A stretch of 64,000 nucleotides of DNA from Paenibacillus sp. J23TS9 (lineage in GTDB: Bacteria > Bacillota > Bacilli > Paenibacillales > Paenibacillaceae): positions 62,001-126,000 of the forward strand of contig NZ_BOSG01000007.1 of NCBI RefSeq assembly GCF_018403225.1, in the 5' to 3' direction. Below, piece after piece: positions 19,200 through 29,951 of the stretch; position 1 is the stretch's first letter; each line of letters begins with the position of its first letter. The position numbers and the translations under genes were made by a program. The notes beneath the pieces were generated by a model. It had not been told where the DNA came from and did not search any database. It saw only the letters and a program-made list of their open reading frames with translations.

Positions 19200-20447
19200 T
19201 TACAGCAGTTCTCCCTTTCTCTTCAAAAAAACATACAGCAGCAAGCTGGTGAAGGCACATATGATCGCGCACAGTCCGATAAACGCATATCCTGCCTGCA
19301 GACCGCGTAAAAGGCCCAGCTGAGCATCTGCCATGTAAAATCTTTTGACTCCGTCGGTAATAGCACCGATCAGATAGTTTCCGATGACACTGCCTATTCC
19401 CATCATCGTAACGATAAAGGTGATGGCCGTATCGCTTTCGTTGGGGTACCGTTTTGCAATGACAGCCATAACCGTCGGATAGATGGGTGCGATTCCGATC
19501 CCTGCCAGTGCGAAGAAAATAGCTCCCTGTTCTCCGGATACAATCGCAATGCCCGTGCAAATGCCTGAAAATCCCGACAAAATGATCAGGGAGAGCGTAA
19601 AGCCAATTTTATCTGTAATCGGCCCAAGCAGCAGCCGTGCGAGCGAAAAGCATAAAAAGAAAATGGACAGCATGCCTGAAGCCGCGGTCGTATTCCAGTG
19701 GTAGGCCTTTTCCAGGAAGTTGACCAGCCATCCGCCTACCGACATCTCCGATACGACGCCAAAAGACAGGATCAGGACAATCAGCCACAAGCCGCGGTCC
19801 CGGATCAGAGAAGACAGCGGTGCCCGATGTTCAGCTGATATCTCATCACCGGCAAATCGGCTGAAGAACGCCGGGAACATCGGTATCACCGCCAAAGCGA
19901 GCATAATCAGATACATCTCGCGCCACTCCACCGTGTGACCGAATAATGTAACGCTCATCAGTCCCGATGCAATGATCGGGGCCACGGTTGAGCTGAGTCC
20001 GTAGAAAAAATGTGCCAGATTCATCATCGTTCCCGTGTTCCGCACGAATATCCGGGCGCCCAGAATCGCGAGCGCGATCTCCAGCATCCCGTTACCGATA
20101 TACATCAAAAAGTAAGAGGCCGAAAACAGCGAATAGCTCTTCGAGAGATAGATCAATATTCCGGAAATCACCATACCGCCAAAAGCCATCAGACTGACGC
20201 TTTTAATGCCCAGCTTGCGGGTCAAAAAGGCAGTGAAGGAGCAGGCAAGGAGATATCCCAGAGAGTTCAGGGACAGCAGTGTCCCGAGCTGCATCTCATC
20301 GATGCCAAAATCCGCCTGGATCCTTGGAATGGCCGGGCCCTTAATATTTTCTGAGAAACCGAAAATGATGAATCCAATGAAAACAGTTGCCAATTGTAGA
20401 GCGTAATTGCGGTTGAATCTCCTTTTAGGCTGCACTTGAAGGCTCAT
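19200..20447 (-). CDS. MFS transporter
   Basis: 415 residues with twelve predicted membrane helices. Loop motifs of major facilitator sugar porters are visible (GYLLACSFTAFLTRKLGIK between TM2 and TM3, and LLLGPITDKIGF at the matching place in the second half). The overall pattern resembles the FucP/GlcP branch of sugar-proton symporters, but the substrate is open. Between its stop and 19026 about 170 bp hold no convincing gene. Confidence 0.85.
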   Translation of the reverse strand: MSLQVQPKRRFNRNYALQLATVFIGFIIFGFSENIKGPAIPRIQADFGIDEMQLGTLLSLNSLGYLLACSFTAFLTRKLGIKSVSLMAFGGMVISGILIYLSKSYSLFSASYFLMYIGNGMLEIALAILGARIFVRNTGTMMNLAHFFYGLSSTVAPIIASGLMSVTLFGHTVEWREMYLIMLALAVIPMFPAFFSRFAGDEISAEHRAPLSSLIRDRGLWLIVLILSFGVVSEMSVGGWLVNFLEKAYHWNTTAASGMLSIFFLCFSLARLLLGPITDKIGFTLSLIILSGFSGICTGIAIVSGEQGAIFFALAGIGIAPIYPTVMAVIAKRYPNESDTAITFIVTMMGIGSVIGNYLIGAITDGVKRFYMADAQLGLLRGLQAGYAFIGLCAIICAFTSLLLYVFLKRKGELL

Positions 20448-20583
20448 CTCATGGTCCCCTTGCTATGTAATTACAGCACCGTCACAGCCCGGTCGCAGCC
20501 GCGGAAAACCTACTGCCAAACCAAACAGCTGTGGAGGTGCTGATTGTCCTTTATCTCCTATGCGTATTCAGGGCTGGGACGGA

Positions 20584-23532
20584 TTATCCAACCCACTCGC
20601 TCCGCAAGGTAAAGAGGTCTTTCAAAGCATCTGTCGACAGTTCCGTAATCCAGCTCTCCGAGCTGGAGATGACGTTATCGCTGAGCTGCTGCTTGCTCTC
20701 CAGCATTTCATCAATGCGCTCCTCAAGCGTGCCTAGAGATATGAACTTATGCACCTGCACGTCTTTGGTCTGACCCATGCGGTAAGCGCGGTCTGTCGCC
20801 TGGTTCTCCACGGCCGGATTCCACCAGCGGTCGAAGTGAAAGACATGGTTGGCAGCAGTCAGGTTCAGACCGACACCTCCGGCCTTGATCGACAATATAA
20901 ACACGTTGGGCTGCTCGGCGGGCGTCAGTGTTTGGGATTGGAACTGATCAATCATCCGGTCGCGAGCGGACTTGGAGGTACTTCCGTTCAAATACAATAC
21001 AGGCTCCTGAAGCTCCTGCCGGAGCACATGCTGCAGCATCTCCCCCATGCCGATATACTGCGTGAAAATAAGGCAGCGCTCTCCTTCTTCACGCAGCTCT
21101 CTCACCATCGCCAGCAGCCGTTCAAGCTTGGAAGATCGGTTGATCAACGTTTCGATATCCATGGATTCATTGGGATCATCGTGATCCACGAAGGGTTCTC
21201 CTGTTAAGAGCAGCGGATGGTCGCAGAGCTGCTTCAGATGGGTCAGCGCAGCCAAAATGGCTCCCTTACGTTCTATGCCTTCAAGCTTTTGCACCCGGTT
21301 CATCAAATCGTTCACGGTCTGATCGTAGAGAGCGCCCTGCTCGGTTGTAAGATGAATATAAGTTTTCATCTCGTTTTTATCAGGCAGGTCGAGCTGGATG
21401 GCCGGGTCCTTCTTCTTGCGGCGCAGCATGAACGGCTTGACCAGCTTCTGGAGATGAACCGTGCGCTGTTCATCATGCTCTTTCTCAATCGCCTGGATGA
21501 AACGGATGTTAAAGGTTCGCAAGCTCCCCAAATATCCCGGATTCATGAAATCGTAGAGGGACCACAGCTCCGAAAGGCGGTTCTCTATAGGCGTTCCTGT
21601 AAGCGCGATACGATGTCTCGCAGGGAAGCTCCGGACGGCAGACGATTGCTTCGTCTGGGCGTTTTTAATATTCTGGGCTTCATCCAGACACAGCGATTCC
21701 CATGTGAACTCTTTCAGCAAATCCTGATCCAGCGTTGCCGTGGCGTAAGAGGTTAGAATGACATCCGCCTGCCGGATTTCTTCACGAAAGGCTTCTTCAC
21801 TGGCACGTCTGCTTCCGTAATGCAGCATCACATTCAAAGATGGAGCAAAGCGGCTCAGCTCCTTCTGCCAGTTCCCCAGAACCGATGTAGGACAAATCAG
21901 CAATGAAGGCTGCCTGTGAGTCGCATCGGTAGATTCCTTCAAATGCAGTAAATAGGCGATGAACTGCACAGTCTTCCCGAGCCCCATGTCATCAGCCAGA
22001 CAAGCTCCTAATCCGAACCGCCGTAAAAAAGCCAGCCAGGAATAGCCCTCGTATTGATAAGAACGCAGCTCAGCTTTCAGTCCGGCTGGAACGGGCAGCT
22101 TCGGCCATTCCGACTGCTGGCCGAGCTGACTGATGAGCTTCACAAGATGCTCATTCAGCTCAACCTCGAGCTCGACTCGCGTTGAAGCATCCTGCGGCTG
22201 ATCAGGCTCTCCACCGTGATCATGCTCGTCGTCTCTCCCCTGAAGATGGAGATGGAGGACATCCTGAAAAGATAACCCCTCTGTGCTGTCGACCCCTGCC
22301 ATCATTTGTCCGATCTGCTTAAGCAAAGCAGGGTCGAGCGAAATCCATTCTCCCCGGAAACGAACCAACCGTTCATTGCGGGCGACCAGCTCGTTAAATT
22401 CGCTTTCTGTGAGCTGGCTCTCTCCGATTGCAATGCGCCAATCGAATTGGATGATGGAATCAAGGCCGAACATCGAACCGCCGCTGCTCTTGCCGGTCTC
22501 GCTCCCTTCACCGGAGCGGACTTTAGCGCGAAGCTTCGGCTTTCTGCGGCTGGCGGATTCCCACCAAGCAGGCAGCAGTACCTGCCAACCGGCCTCTAGC
22601 AAACGGCGGCTGTCCGTCGTCAGAAACTGCCATGCGGCTGCATCCGTCAGCGGCTTACTAAGCATATCATCGCTGCGCTCAGCCCAGCTTGCCCCCGGTA
22701 AGCTAGCCCGCAAATGCTCCGCCCACCCGGCTGAGCGATCATGAACATGAGACGACCATGTATCCGGCCATACGCCGGATGCCTGTCCGTCTTCATCAAG
22801 CCGGATAGGAATCAATGCAGAGGGATCCAGCTTATCCTGCAAGACAAGCTTGAGGCGCCACACAGGCTCGTCGTCATCCGGCTCCAGTAGCTGAAGAAGC
22901 GGGCGGAAAGGTGCTGTGTCTGCCTTCCAGCCAATAGAAATGAGCCATGCCTGCTCGTTGAACCCGGCCATTGCACTGTCTTTAGTGAAGAGCATGGGAT
23001 ATTCTCTCCGCAAATCAGACGCCGACACTTCCGTTCCATAACACTCGTGAAATACGGTAGATGAGAAGGCCGCACGTAACCCCTCGGTAAATTCAGGGCC
23101 GCTGCGGCTGATTTCCTTCCTTGCTTGGCCGTCCAATACCGCTTCATCCCAAGTCCACTGCAATCTTCCTGCCTGGAAGGCGGAGAAGCTTGGAATGAAG
23201 CGTTTCTCATCTGCACAAGCAGCAAGCACCGGGGCGAGACGCAGCAGTGATTCCGCCCCTTCATCCCATTGCCACTCGATATGATCCAGCAGCTTCCGCT
23301 CTGCAAAGAATGGAATGACCTGCTCGGCAGGCAGCACCACAAGCTGGGTCTCTTGTACTTGCTGGATCTCAAGCTCCGTTCCATAGAAGGATGCTTCATG
23401 CCATGCGAACAACCGTTGTTTCAAATCCAGCCCGGTTACATAATGCTGCGACGGGGTTGATCCGTAAATAAGCGCATCCCCATATGCGCTCAAACGGATG
23501 TGGATCGTAATGGTATCTGTGTATGGGCTCAT
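20584..23532 (-). CDS. SNF2-family DEAD/DEAH helicase-like ATPase
   Basis: 982 residues. The N-terminal 450 residues are the SNF2-associated bacterial domain. The ATPase follows: Walker A DDMGLGKTVQ, DEAQ box SLCLDEAQNIKN, motif III LTGTPIENRLSELWSL, and the helicase C domain ending NQATDRAYRMGQ. Such proteins remodel DNA-protein complexes. The start at 23532 overlaps the SWIM gene stop as ATGA, so the pair is translationally coupled. Confidence 0.95.
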   Translation of the reverse strand: MSPYTDTITIHIRLSAYGDALIYGSTPSQHYVTGLDLKQRLFAWHEASFYGTELEIQQVQETQLVVLPAEQVIPFFAERKLLDHIEWQWDEGAESLLRLAPVLAACADEKRFIPSFSAFQAGRLQWTWDEAVLDGQARKEISRSGPEFTEGLRAAFSSTVFHECYGTEVSASDLRREYPMLFTKDSAMAGFNEQAWLISIGWKADTAPFRPLLQLLEPDDDEPVWRLKLVLQDKLDPSALIPIRLDEDGQASGVWPDTWSSHVHDRSAGWAEHLRASLPGASWAERSDDMLSKPLTDAAAWQFLTTDSRRLLEAGWQVLLPAWWESASRRKPKLRAKVRSGEGSETGKSSGGSMFGLDSIIQFDWRIAIGESQLTESEFNELVARNERLVRFRGEWISLDPALLKQIGQMMAGVDSTEGLSFQDVLHLHLQGRDDEHDHGGEPDQPQDASTRVELEVELNEHLVKLISQLGQQSEWPKLPVPAGLKAELRSYQYEGYSWLAFLRRFGLGACLADDMGLGKTVQFIAYLLHLKESTDATHRQPSLLICPTSVLGNWQKELSRFAPSLNVMLHYGSRRASEEAFREEIRQADVILTSYATATLDQDLLKEFTWESLCLDEAQNIKNAQTKQSSAVRSFPARHRIALTGTPIENRLSELWSLYDFMNPGYLGSLRTFNIRFIQAIEKEHDEQRTVHLQKLVKPFMLRRKKKDPAIQLDLPDKNEMKTYIHLTTEQGALYDQTVNDLMNRVQKLEGIERKGAILAALTHLKQLCDHPLLLTGEPFVDHDDPNESMDIETLINRSSKLERLLAMVRELREEGERCLIFTQYIGMGEMLQHVLRQELQEPVLYLNGSTSKSARDRMIDQFQSQTLTPAEQPNVFILSIKAGGVGLNLTAANHVFHFDRWWNPAVENQATDRAYRMGQTKDVQVHKFISLGTLEERIDEMLESKQQLSDNVISSSESWITELSTDALKDLFTLRSEWVG

Positions 23533-25160
23533 AGGATCAGTTTTCCTTTCCGAAGCTCCTCCTGCAATGCACGCAGCCGGCTGTGACGGCTGGCGAATAC
23601 GGTGATAAACTGCTCCCACCGTTCTTCCTGCTTCATTTTTTTATATAATTTGGATAAACGCTTGAGCAATTTAACAGCTGCTTTATAGCTCGATCTATTT
23701 TTCAGCAGAATATACCGTTCTACCGCCTGATGATAGAAGGGCAGCAGCAGCTCAGGTGCATTCTTCTCGATAGGCTGAAGTACGCTGACACGAAATTCCA
23801 AAGGTTCTTTTCCGGTGCTGAGCTGAATATCCATCCATTGCCGCCATTTTCCATAGCTAAGCAGCGTCTCTTCATAAATATCCTTAGAATATGGCAGCAT
23901 GCCGGCAAGCGTCTCCCACATCTGTTCCTCGGACTCCGGAAGCTGCTGAACAGCCGTTGTCCAGTATTCCATATAATCATGGAAAAGGCCCTTCCGGTGA
24001 CTGCTTAGCATCGGGCCGGTATGGACAAGCCATTCCTGAAGCCGGGACCATTCTCCCGCAGCTGACAGAGTCTCTAAATATGAGATCAGATAACTTGGAG
24101 GGATGATCGAGGCTTTGTCGGCCGTCTTCAGCCATGACCAGGCCTGCTCGTCTTCCGCCATAAGAAAATAGATCCTGCTCTGGGCTAACATCCAGGGAAG
24201 CTTGGACAAGGTGTCCCCCAGCTCCTCCTCGGCAGATTGCAGCTTCCTTATTTCCTCTGTGTACATTCCGGTATCCTTCAGGTTCGGATGAATCCATTGT
24301 AACCAGAGCTGATCATAGGCCTCCGATAAATAACTGAAATTCTTCGGTTCCGTCAGCATCTGCCTGCGCAGATAGGTTAACGTCTTGGTAACGCGCGGCC
24401 AAAGCTCGGGTTCTGTTGTGATATCAAGTCCGCTTTCAAATATATGCCGCATGGCTTCCTGCAGCTCATCCGCAGCAACCTGGGTGTGATATCCCATATA
24501 CGTATTGTTGGAATGTACTACGGAATGCTGCACCGGTTTGACCAGCTTAATGATCATAAACAGGTGAGCATGAAGATCATACAGCTGCTCCATGACTGGA
24601 GAAAGCGGAGGTTTTACAGCATATATGGCAGCTATTGCATTCTTGGCATATTGTGAATTCGGACTGCTGAATTCGAGCGGAGTGATGCACAGCTTAAACA
24701 GACCATGCCATTCGGCAATGCTAAGGGTGGGAATCTGGCTTGCCTTTTCTTGTAAGGCGTTGGCAGCTTCTCCCCTATGAACAGAAACCGCGGAATCCTG
24801 GCTTATCGTTTTCGCAGGCTGCTTAAGCATGGCTGTAGCATGAGCATTCACAATCGCATGTACGAATCGTCCCTGCTTGCTGACGTGATCGAGCAGGACG
24901 GCGATCATATGCTTGCAATGGCTTTTCACCGGGCAAGTGCAGTGGCTTTCAGATAAATGATCGAGCTTGAGAGCAACCCGATAGTCTTCACTGCCTTCGA
25001 CTAAAGCTTCGATAAGCGTATCTGTCAGCTTGATGGGATGGACAAACCCCTGCTTATAATATTGAAATCCGCGTTTAATCGTCAGGTCGCTGAATTGTTC
25101 TCTAACGGTCTGAATAAGCTGCTGCCACTCTATATCATCTATCATATCGTTTGGATTCAT
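23529..25160 (-). CDS. SWIM zinc-finger protein
   Basis: 543 residues. The SWIM signature CxC-xn-CxH appears as CTCPVKSHCKH near residue 75; the rest is helical with no other recognised domain. SWIM proteins commonly accompany bacterial SNF2 ATPases and are thought to supply nucleic-acid or protein contacts. Here the stop codon overlaps the start of the SNF2 gene, which supports a common complex. Confidence 0.92.
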   Translation of the reverse strand: MNPNDMIDDIEWQQLIQTVREQFSDLTIKRGFQYYKQGFVHPIKLTDTLIEALVEGSEDYRVALKLDHLSESHCTCPVKSHCKHMIAVLLDHVSKQGRFVHAIVNAHATAMLKQPAKTISQDSAVSVHRGEAANALQEKASQIPTLSIAEWHGLFKLCITPLEFSSPNSQYAKNAIAAIYAVKPPLSPVMEQLYDLHAHLFMIIKLVKPVQHSVVHSNNTYMGYHTQVAADELQEAMRHIFESGLDITTEPELWPRVTKTLTYLRRQMLTEPKNFSYLSEAYDQLWLQWIHPNLKDTGMYTEEIRKLQSAEEELGDTLSKLPWMLAQSRIYFLMAEDEQAWSWLKTADKASIIPPSYLISYLETLSAAGEWSRLQEWLVHTGPMLSSHRKGLFHDYMEYWTTAVQQLPESEEQMWETLAGMLPYSKDIYEETLLSYGKWRQWMDIQLSTGKEPLEFRVSVLQPIEKNAPELLLPFYHQAVERYILLKNRSSYKAAVKLLKRLSKLYKKMKQEERWEQFITVFASRHSRLRALQEELRKGKLIL

Positions 25161-25274
25161 TATTCTATCGTCTCCTAGTGGAGTGAAGTTTAGTAGTTGT
25201 CTATCTAATCTATCATATCCGATTTCATGAATAAATAATAAGAACGCATGAAACCGAAAATGGATAGCCTTATG

Positions 25275-25321
25275 AAAAAGAGCCCCTATACATACCCTGT
25301 TTTTGAGGGCGGGGCTCTTTT
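25275..25321. terminator. Bidirectional terminator
   Basis: AAAAAGAGCCCC and GGGGCTCTTTT arms around a 24-nt loop; on the minus strand it closes the helix-hairpin-helix gene. Confidence 0.75.
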
Positions 25322-25341
25322 ACCTGCTTCATCGATATCAC

Positions 25342-25827
25342 TTAGATACTTCTATCTTCTGACTTTACCTCATGCCATGCAGTCTTTGGCCTCGCCTCCG
25401 GATATCCATGCTCCTTCCGGTACTCTTTTCGAGCATCTGTAAAATCAAACCAGCTCTTCTCGCTGTCCGGATGATTCGCATGGTGAACCATACACCAGAG
25501 GGCGTCCTCCAGGCAGGGATCTTCCCAAAAACCAAAATAGGTCTCCAATTGTTCAAGCAGATCCGGACCGTTCAATGGCTTCAGTTCATCAAGCGAACCA
25601 TATCCCAAAGCAGCTACCCGTTCCGCAATCCGCGGCCCAATGGAGGGAATCGCCTGGAACTGGGCTAATGCACGCAAATATCCCGCACGCTCCGCTGACG
25701 ATCCAAGAATGCCCGCCAAATCGGCAGTGTCCAGATCGGCGACCGTATTCAGCCTGATTTTATAAGACCGCAAACTCATTTTCTCTTCCGAGGACAGGGG
25801 AAGCTTGGGGGCTGGCCGTTTGCTCAT
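25342..25827 (-). CDS. Helix-hairpin-helix protein of the Cdd1 (pathogenicity locus) family
   Basis: 161 residues. A helix-hairpin-helix DNA-binding motif is seen in IPSIGPRIAERVAALGY (about residues 65-85). The C-terminal part has the family pattern with paired Cys/His residues (PCLEDALWCMVHHANHP) and a YRKEHGYPE end, matching the small Cdd1 family. Function unknown; probably nucleic-acid binding. Convergent with nothing, own terminator. Confidence 0.82.
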   Translation of the reverse strand: MSKRPAPKLPLSSEEKMSLRSYKIRLNTVADLDTADLAGILGSSAERAGYLRALAQFQAIPSIGPRIAERVAALGYGSLDELKPLNGPDLLEQLETYFGFWEDPCLEDALWCMVHHANHPDSEKSWFDFTDARKEYRKEHGYPEARPKTAWHEVKSEDRSI

Positions 25828-25967
25828 CTTAAATCCCTCCGGAAATTCGTCTTCGAAAACCCCAATTCAAAATAGGAAAAGCCGGAGAATCAGCATCATG
25901 TCATGATGGCGTCTTCCTCCAGCTCTAGCTTGGCCTTACATGCATCTCTTTTAAACCCGGGCAGCGC

Positions 25968-26621
25968 TTATAGCGAATGCTTCAGAAACCAGTTGTACAG
26001 CTCCTTGTTGTCGTACGTTTCAGTCCATGAATTATGATTGGCTTCCGGGTACACTGTCAGCAGCACATCGCCGCCAGCTGCCTGAATAGCCTCAACCATG
26101 TCTTCCGATTCCGATAACGGCACAACATCATCCTTGGCCCCATGAAAAGCCCAGATAGGCGTTTCCTTCAATGCATCGGCATTCTTCGGATTACCGCCCC
26201 CGCATACAGGTACCGCAGCCGCAAATCGGCCCGGATACCCGGCAGCCAGCTGCCAAGTGCCATAACCACCCATGCTTAATCCCGTTAAATAAACACGCGC
26301 CGGATCGGTATTGTAACCTGCCATAACCTCATCAAGTGCAGCCATTACAGCATCCTTCTCCGCGTTCCAGTCCGAATGATCGGGACATTGAGGAGATACG
26401 GCGATGAATGGAAATGCAGGATCATGCTCCGCAATATGGGGAATACCGTGGACCTTTACCAGCTCCACGTTGCTGCCGCGCTCTCCTGAACCATGAAGGA
26501 ACAGGATTACAGGCCATTTTTGATCAGAATTCTGATCGTATCCTTCCGGAAGATGGAGCAGATAGTCCAGCGTTACCTTCTTTGTGATTTCCTTGTCCAG
26601 CTTGCAGGCTTGTTGACTCAA
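25968..26621 (-). CDS. Alpha/beta hydrolase (phospholipase/carboxylesterase-like)
   Basis: 217 residues, no signal peptide. Nucleophile elbow GLSMGGYG, oxyanion region FLHGSGERGSN, and a catalytic Asp and His in the C-terminal part (GAKDDVVPL, EANHNSW). The HGSGERG plus GLSMGGYGTW combination is typical of the prolyl-oligopeptidase-like esterases often annotated as phospholipases. The substrate is unknown. Confidence 0.9.
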   Translation of the reverse strand: MSQQACKLDKEITKKVTLDYLLHLPEGYDQNSDQKWPVILFLHGSGERGSNVELVKVHGIPHIAEHDPAFPFIAVSPQCPDHSDWNAEKDAVMAALDEVMAGYNTDPARVYLTGLSMGGYGTWQLAAGYPGRFAAAVPVCGGGNPKNADALKETPIWAFHGAKDDVVPLSESEDMVEAIQAAGGDVLLTVYPEANHNSWTETYDNKELYNWFLKHSL

Positions 26622-26768
26622 TGGGATTCCCCGCTTTCATTATCAAATGTACAAGCGCACCTGACCGGCTGCCCGTCTTTATATTCAATCCATCTTCCAC
26701 TTATTACGCCAATGGATGGCCCATTTCCTGCTTGGCGGCAGCATTTTATGAACCGGAAGTTCCGAATA

Positions 26769-26796
26769 ACAAAGGCCACCCGAGTGGGTGGCCTTC
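26769..26796 (-). terminator. Rho-independent terminator after chemoreceptor gene
   Basis: GGCCACCCACTCGGGTGGCC hairpin followed by TTTG on the minus strand, 13 bp after the chemoreceptor stop. Confidence 0.75.
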
Positions 26797-26808
26797 AGCA
26801 CTTGCGGC

Positions 26809-28554
26809 TTATGCTTTTAATTTAAATACACGAACTTCCTTCTCCAAATCATCAGCCATGCTTTGCAGCATTGTAGCAGATCCGGCAATTTCCTGCATGG
26901 AAGCCATCTGTTCCTCGGATGAAGCGGCCACGCTTTGGGAATGGCCCGATGCATTTCTGCCGATCCGGGCAAGCTCATCAAGGGAAGCCGCGATCTGCTC
27001 ACTTCCTGCGGACATCTGCTCGGCTGAGGCGGATACCTCATGTACCTGCTCATTCACATTTTGCAGGGAGACGACAATTTCTCCGAATGCTGCCCCTGCT
27101 TTTTGAACCGATTCAGAGCCCTGTGCAACCTGATGCATACTCGCATTCATGGCGGTCGAGGCACGGCTTACGTAAGAGGCGATTTCATTCAACATGCTGG
27201 AAATTTGCTCCGATGATTCCCCTGACAGCTCAGCCAGCTTCCGTACTTCCTGGGCTACAACCGCAAATCCTCTGCCATGCTCGCCAACTCTGGCCGCCTC
27301 AATAGAAGCATTGAGTGCCAACAGGTTGGTCTGACCGGCGATATTTGAAATGATGGCTACAATTTTCTCGATTTCCTGGGAACGGTTCTCTAATTCCTCC
27401 AGAATACCCACGGTATCTGATACCGTCGAATGGATGCTCTCCATTTCCTCTACAGACTGACGCACGACATGATTGCCTGCCTCCGCATTTTTGGCAACCT
27501 CCTGAGCATGCTCGGACAGACGCGAGGAATACTCTGCGATCCGCTGTATGCCGACCGTCATCTCCTCCATTGCCACCTGACTTTCAACCGCTGACTGCAT
27601 TTGTGTCTCTGAGCCCTGGGCAACCTCTTGGATCGAACGGGTAATTTCTTCTGTCGCTCTTGAGGTCTGATCTGCGCTCGCTGCCAGCGCCTTGGAGGAT
27701 TGCGTCACCTTATCGGAGGTCTGCTGGACATTCTCGATTAAATGACGGATATTGGCAATCATCGTATTGAAATTGGCTGACAAAATACCAACCTCATCCT
27801 TACTTTTAACAGGAGCCTCTACGGAAAGATCCCCTTCTGCAACCTTGATACTTAATTTGGACAGCTGGGTAATGGACCGGAGCGTGAACCTTACCATAAA
27901 TATGGTCAGCAGGATGAACGCGAGTGCAACGATTGAACCGATAATACTCGTTCTAATCGTCACGGCACTCTGCCGGTCTGCAATCATGGAATAATTATAA
28001 TCGATCCCGAAGATGGCGCTTACCTTTCCGCTGCTGTCCTTCACAGTGCTGATAATGCTGATCCATTGTCCATAATCATCGGAATAGACCTTGGAAGTGG
28101 CATAACCTGTTTTTATCATTTCATGTAGAGCATTCTGGAAGGCACCTTTTGCTTCGTATATGCTCCCCGGCTTCAAACCCGAATCATACAGCCCCTGGTT
28201 TGCAAGAACCAGCTTCAGCTTCGTACTGTCCCCGCTCTCTTCCATATCCGGCATGTAGATGTAGCTATTAGCGATCATTTGGTTATTTTTCATACTATCC
28301 AACTGCTTCTGAACCTGCTGGACCTGCTCATCCTTCATGAGCGCATCGGAACCAAGCAGTGTTTTCGCTTTTTCAATATGCGGAATGTCCTCAACAATAA
28401 TATTACTGAGCGTCCATTCCATGTTGGAAAGTTCTGTGAAAATCTGGCTTTTCATTTGCGATTGGTTCGTCATCGTCACGATGCTTTCCAATAAGAAAAA
28501 CAATACCGATAAGACAATGGTTGACTTGAATACCAGACTATTTCTTTTTTTCAT
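26809..28554 (-). CDS. Methyl-accepting chemotaxis protein
   Basis: 581 residues. TM1 at about 8-28, a periplasmic-facing dCache-like sensor (about 30-200), TM2 (about 205-228), HAMP, and a cytoplasmic signalling domain with hairpin tip [28 protein letters not shown]. The usual Ala in ARAGE is Val. AGGGTGG decides ATG 28554 over 28584. It sits apart from any che operon. Confidence 0.93.
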   Translation of the reverse strand: MKKRNSLVFKSTIVLSVLFFLLESIVTMTNQSQMKSQIFTELSNMEWTLSNIIVEDIPHIEKAKTLLGSDALMKDEQVQQVQKQLDSMKNNQMIANSYIYMPDMEESGDSTKLKLVLANQGLYDSGLKPGSIYEAKGAFQNALHEMIKTGYATSKVYSDDYGQWISIISTVKDSSGKVSAIFGIDYNYSMIADRQSAVTIRTSIIGSIVALAFILLTIFMVRFTLRSITQLSKLSIKVAEGDLSVEAPVKSKDEVGILSANFNTMIANIRHLIENVQQTSDKVTQSSKALAASADQTSRATEEITRSIQEVAQGSETQMQSAVESQVAMEEMTVGIQRIAEYSSRLSEHAQEVAKNAEAGNHVVRQSVEEMESIHSTVSDTVGILEELENRSQEIEKIVAIISNIAGQTNLLALNASIEAARVGEHGRGFAVVAQEVRKLAELSGESSEQISSMLNEIASYVSRASTAMNASMHQVAQGSESVQKAGAAFGEIVVSLQNVNEQVHEVSASAEQMSAGSEQIAASLDELARIGRNASGHSQSVAASSEEQMASMQEIAGSATMLQSMADDLEKEVRVFKLKA

Positions 28555-28782
28555 GATAACCACCCTATACTTTATAAAGTTCATTGCCGTTATTTCAGGG
28601 CGCTTTTTGTGTTCACAAATTTGTGCATTGACAAATCAGCGGTTTCTGATATTCCAGCACTGTTATGAAAGATATATCGACATTTTAGGTCTTTTGTATG
28701 AGGGTAATTATTTACAAATTGCGCAAAAAAGGCGAACCCCATGTAAAAAGCACATATCAGGTCCACCCTTTATTAAAAAGTA

Positions 28783-29328
28783 TTATAATAACCCGTCACT
28801 CTCAAAACGGAACACCTTCGAAGCGCCATAATGCGGCAAATCCTCATCCGTTTCCTTATAGCAGCTTAATGCATATCTCTCCAGCGTCTTTCTCCAGAAC
28901 ATCTGCGTGCGAGCATTGTCCTCTGTAGGTGTCGTGAACAGCATCCATTTGCCCGGGAACCGGTTAAAAATAGCCGCAGCCGCCTTTTCTCCCACTCCCT
29001 TGTTTCGAAAGGGCCTCGCAATAAAAAATTCATTCAGCATGTACTCGCTGTCATCCACCAGATAAGGCGGAGTAGCGACCAGACCAAATCCTGCCGGCAG
29101 GCCGTCCACCCGAATCAAGAAAGGAAATAGAATGTTTTCTTTTTGCCACCATATATCGAATAGAGTCTGCTGGTCCTGCAATGTCCGGTAATCGTCAGAA
29201 TCTTCAAAAACACCAAGCTTATTCGGTAGCATCTTCCGTATTTCAGCCAGATCATATAAATATAATGGATATAGATTATAGATGATGAATTTGTCATCTA
29301 ATGCGCATAATTCGACGGTTATGTTCAT
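28783..29328 (-). CDS. GNAT-family N-acetyltransferase
   Basis: 181 residues. Acetyl-CoA binding motif A is FFIARPFRNKGVGEKAAAAIF, the R/Q-x-x-G-x-G/A signature, and the downstream strand-helix (WMLFTTPTEDNARTQMFWRKTL) fits the GNAT fold. The substrate is unknown. Monocistronic, GGGGGAG-like ribosome binding site before the ATG. Confidence 0.88.
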   Translation of the reverse strand: MNITVELCALDDKFIIYNLYPLYLYDLAEIRKMLPNKLGVFEDSDDYRTLQDQQTLFDIWWQKENILFPFLIRVDGLPAGFGLVATPPYLVDDSEYMLNEFFIARPFRNKGVGEKAAAAIFNRFPGKWMLFTTPTEDNARTQMFWRKTLERYALSCYKETDEDLPHYGASKVFRFESDGLL

Positions 29329-29418
29329 GGTTACTCCCCCTTTATTCTATCCTGATTATAGAAGTATGGGACCCGTGAGGGATATACCTGAAACACTACC
29401 TAATCGAACGCTGCACTA

Positions 29419-29451
29419 GAAAAACCCGCAAGATCTTCAAGATCTGCGGGC
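29419..29451 (-). terminator. Rho-independent terminator after CD3324-like gene
   Basis: CCCGCAGATC / GATCTTGCGGG stem plus five T residues on the minus strand. Confidence 0.85.
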
Positions 29452-29456
29452 GCGGC

Positions 29457-29723
29457 TTATCCTTTTGAATACACAATTTTCTTGATCGTATCATACGCCA
29501 AACCAAACTGGGAAGAGAGCTGCGCGATCGACTGTCCAGCGGCGAATTGCAGGCGGATATCTTCATTTCTGCTCCGCAATGCATCCCGACTGCCGGAGAA
29601 CTCTCCCCAAGCTTTTCGCGAGCCTTTCATGGTGGGGATATAAATCCAGTCCCCCTGCACATACTGCTGCAGTTCGTTCAACAGCCGCTTTGGAAAAACA
29701 GCTTCAGCATTCATATATTTCAC
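29457..29723 (-). CDS. CD3324-family helix-turn-helix protein
   Basis: 88 residues beginning MKYMNAEAVFPKRLLNELQQYV, the conserved opening of a small Bacillota family (CD3324-type). The C-terminal half has a Hin-like helix-turn-helix (IAQLSSQFGLAYDTIKKIVY). Probably a small DNA-binding protein; function unknown. Confidence 0.8.
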   Translation of the reverse strand: MKYMNAEAVFPKRLLNELQQYVQGDWIYIPTMKGSRKAWGEFSGSRDALRSRNEDIRLQFAAGQSIAQLSSQFGLAYDTIKKIVYSKG

Positions 29724-29951
29724 TTTGCTCTGCTCCTTAAACGTAGAATGAAAAATTCAAGGCAGCAAAGTCTCTATGATACAACGCGTTCTAACCTTGC
29801 ATTGCAGGAAGGGGCGATTTGTGAGTTGCTGGGCTCCATACAAGTAACCGCCGCTGTCTGTCATACAGACTTTGCATGGAGCTTCCCCTGAAACTGTTCG
29901 CATATTGCATGCTATGATCCCTCCCGCTTCATTAAGATTAACTACAATGTA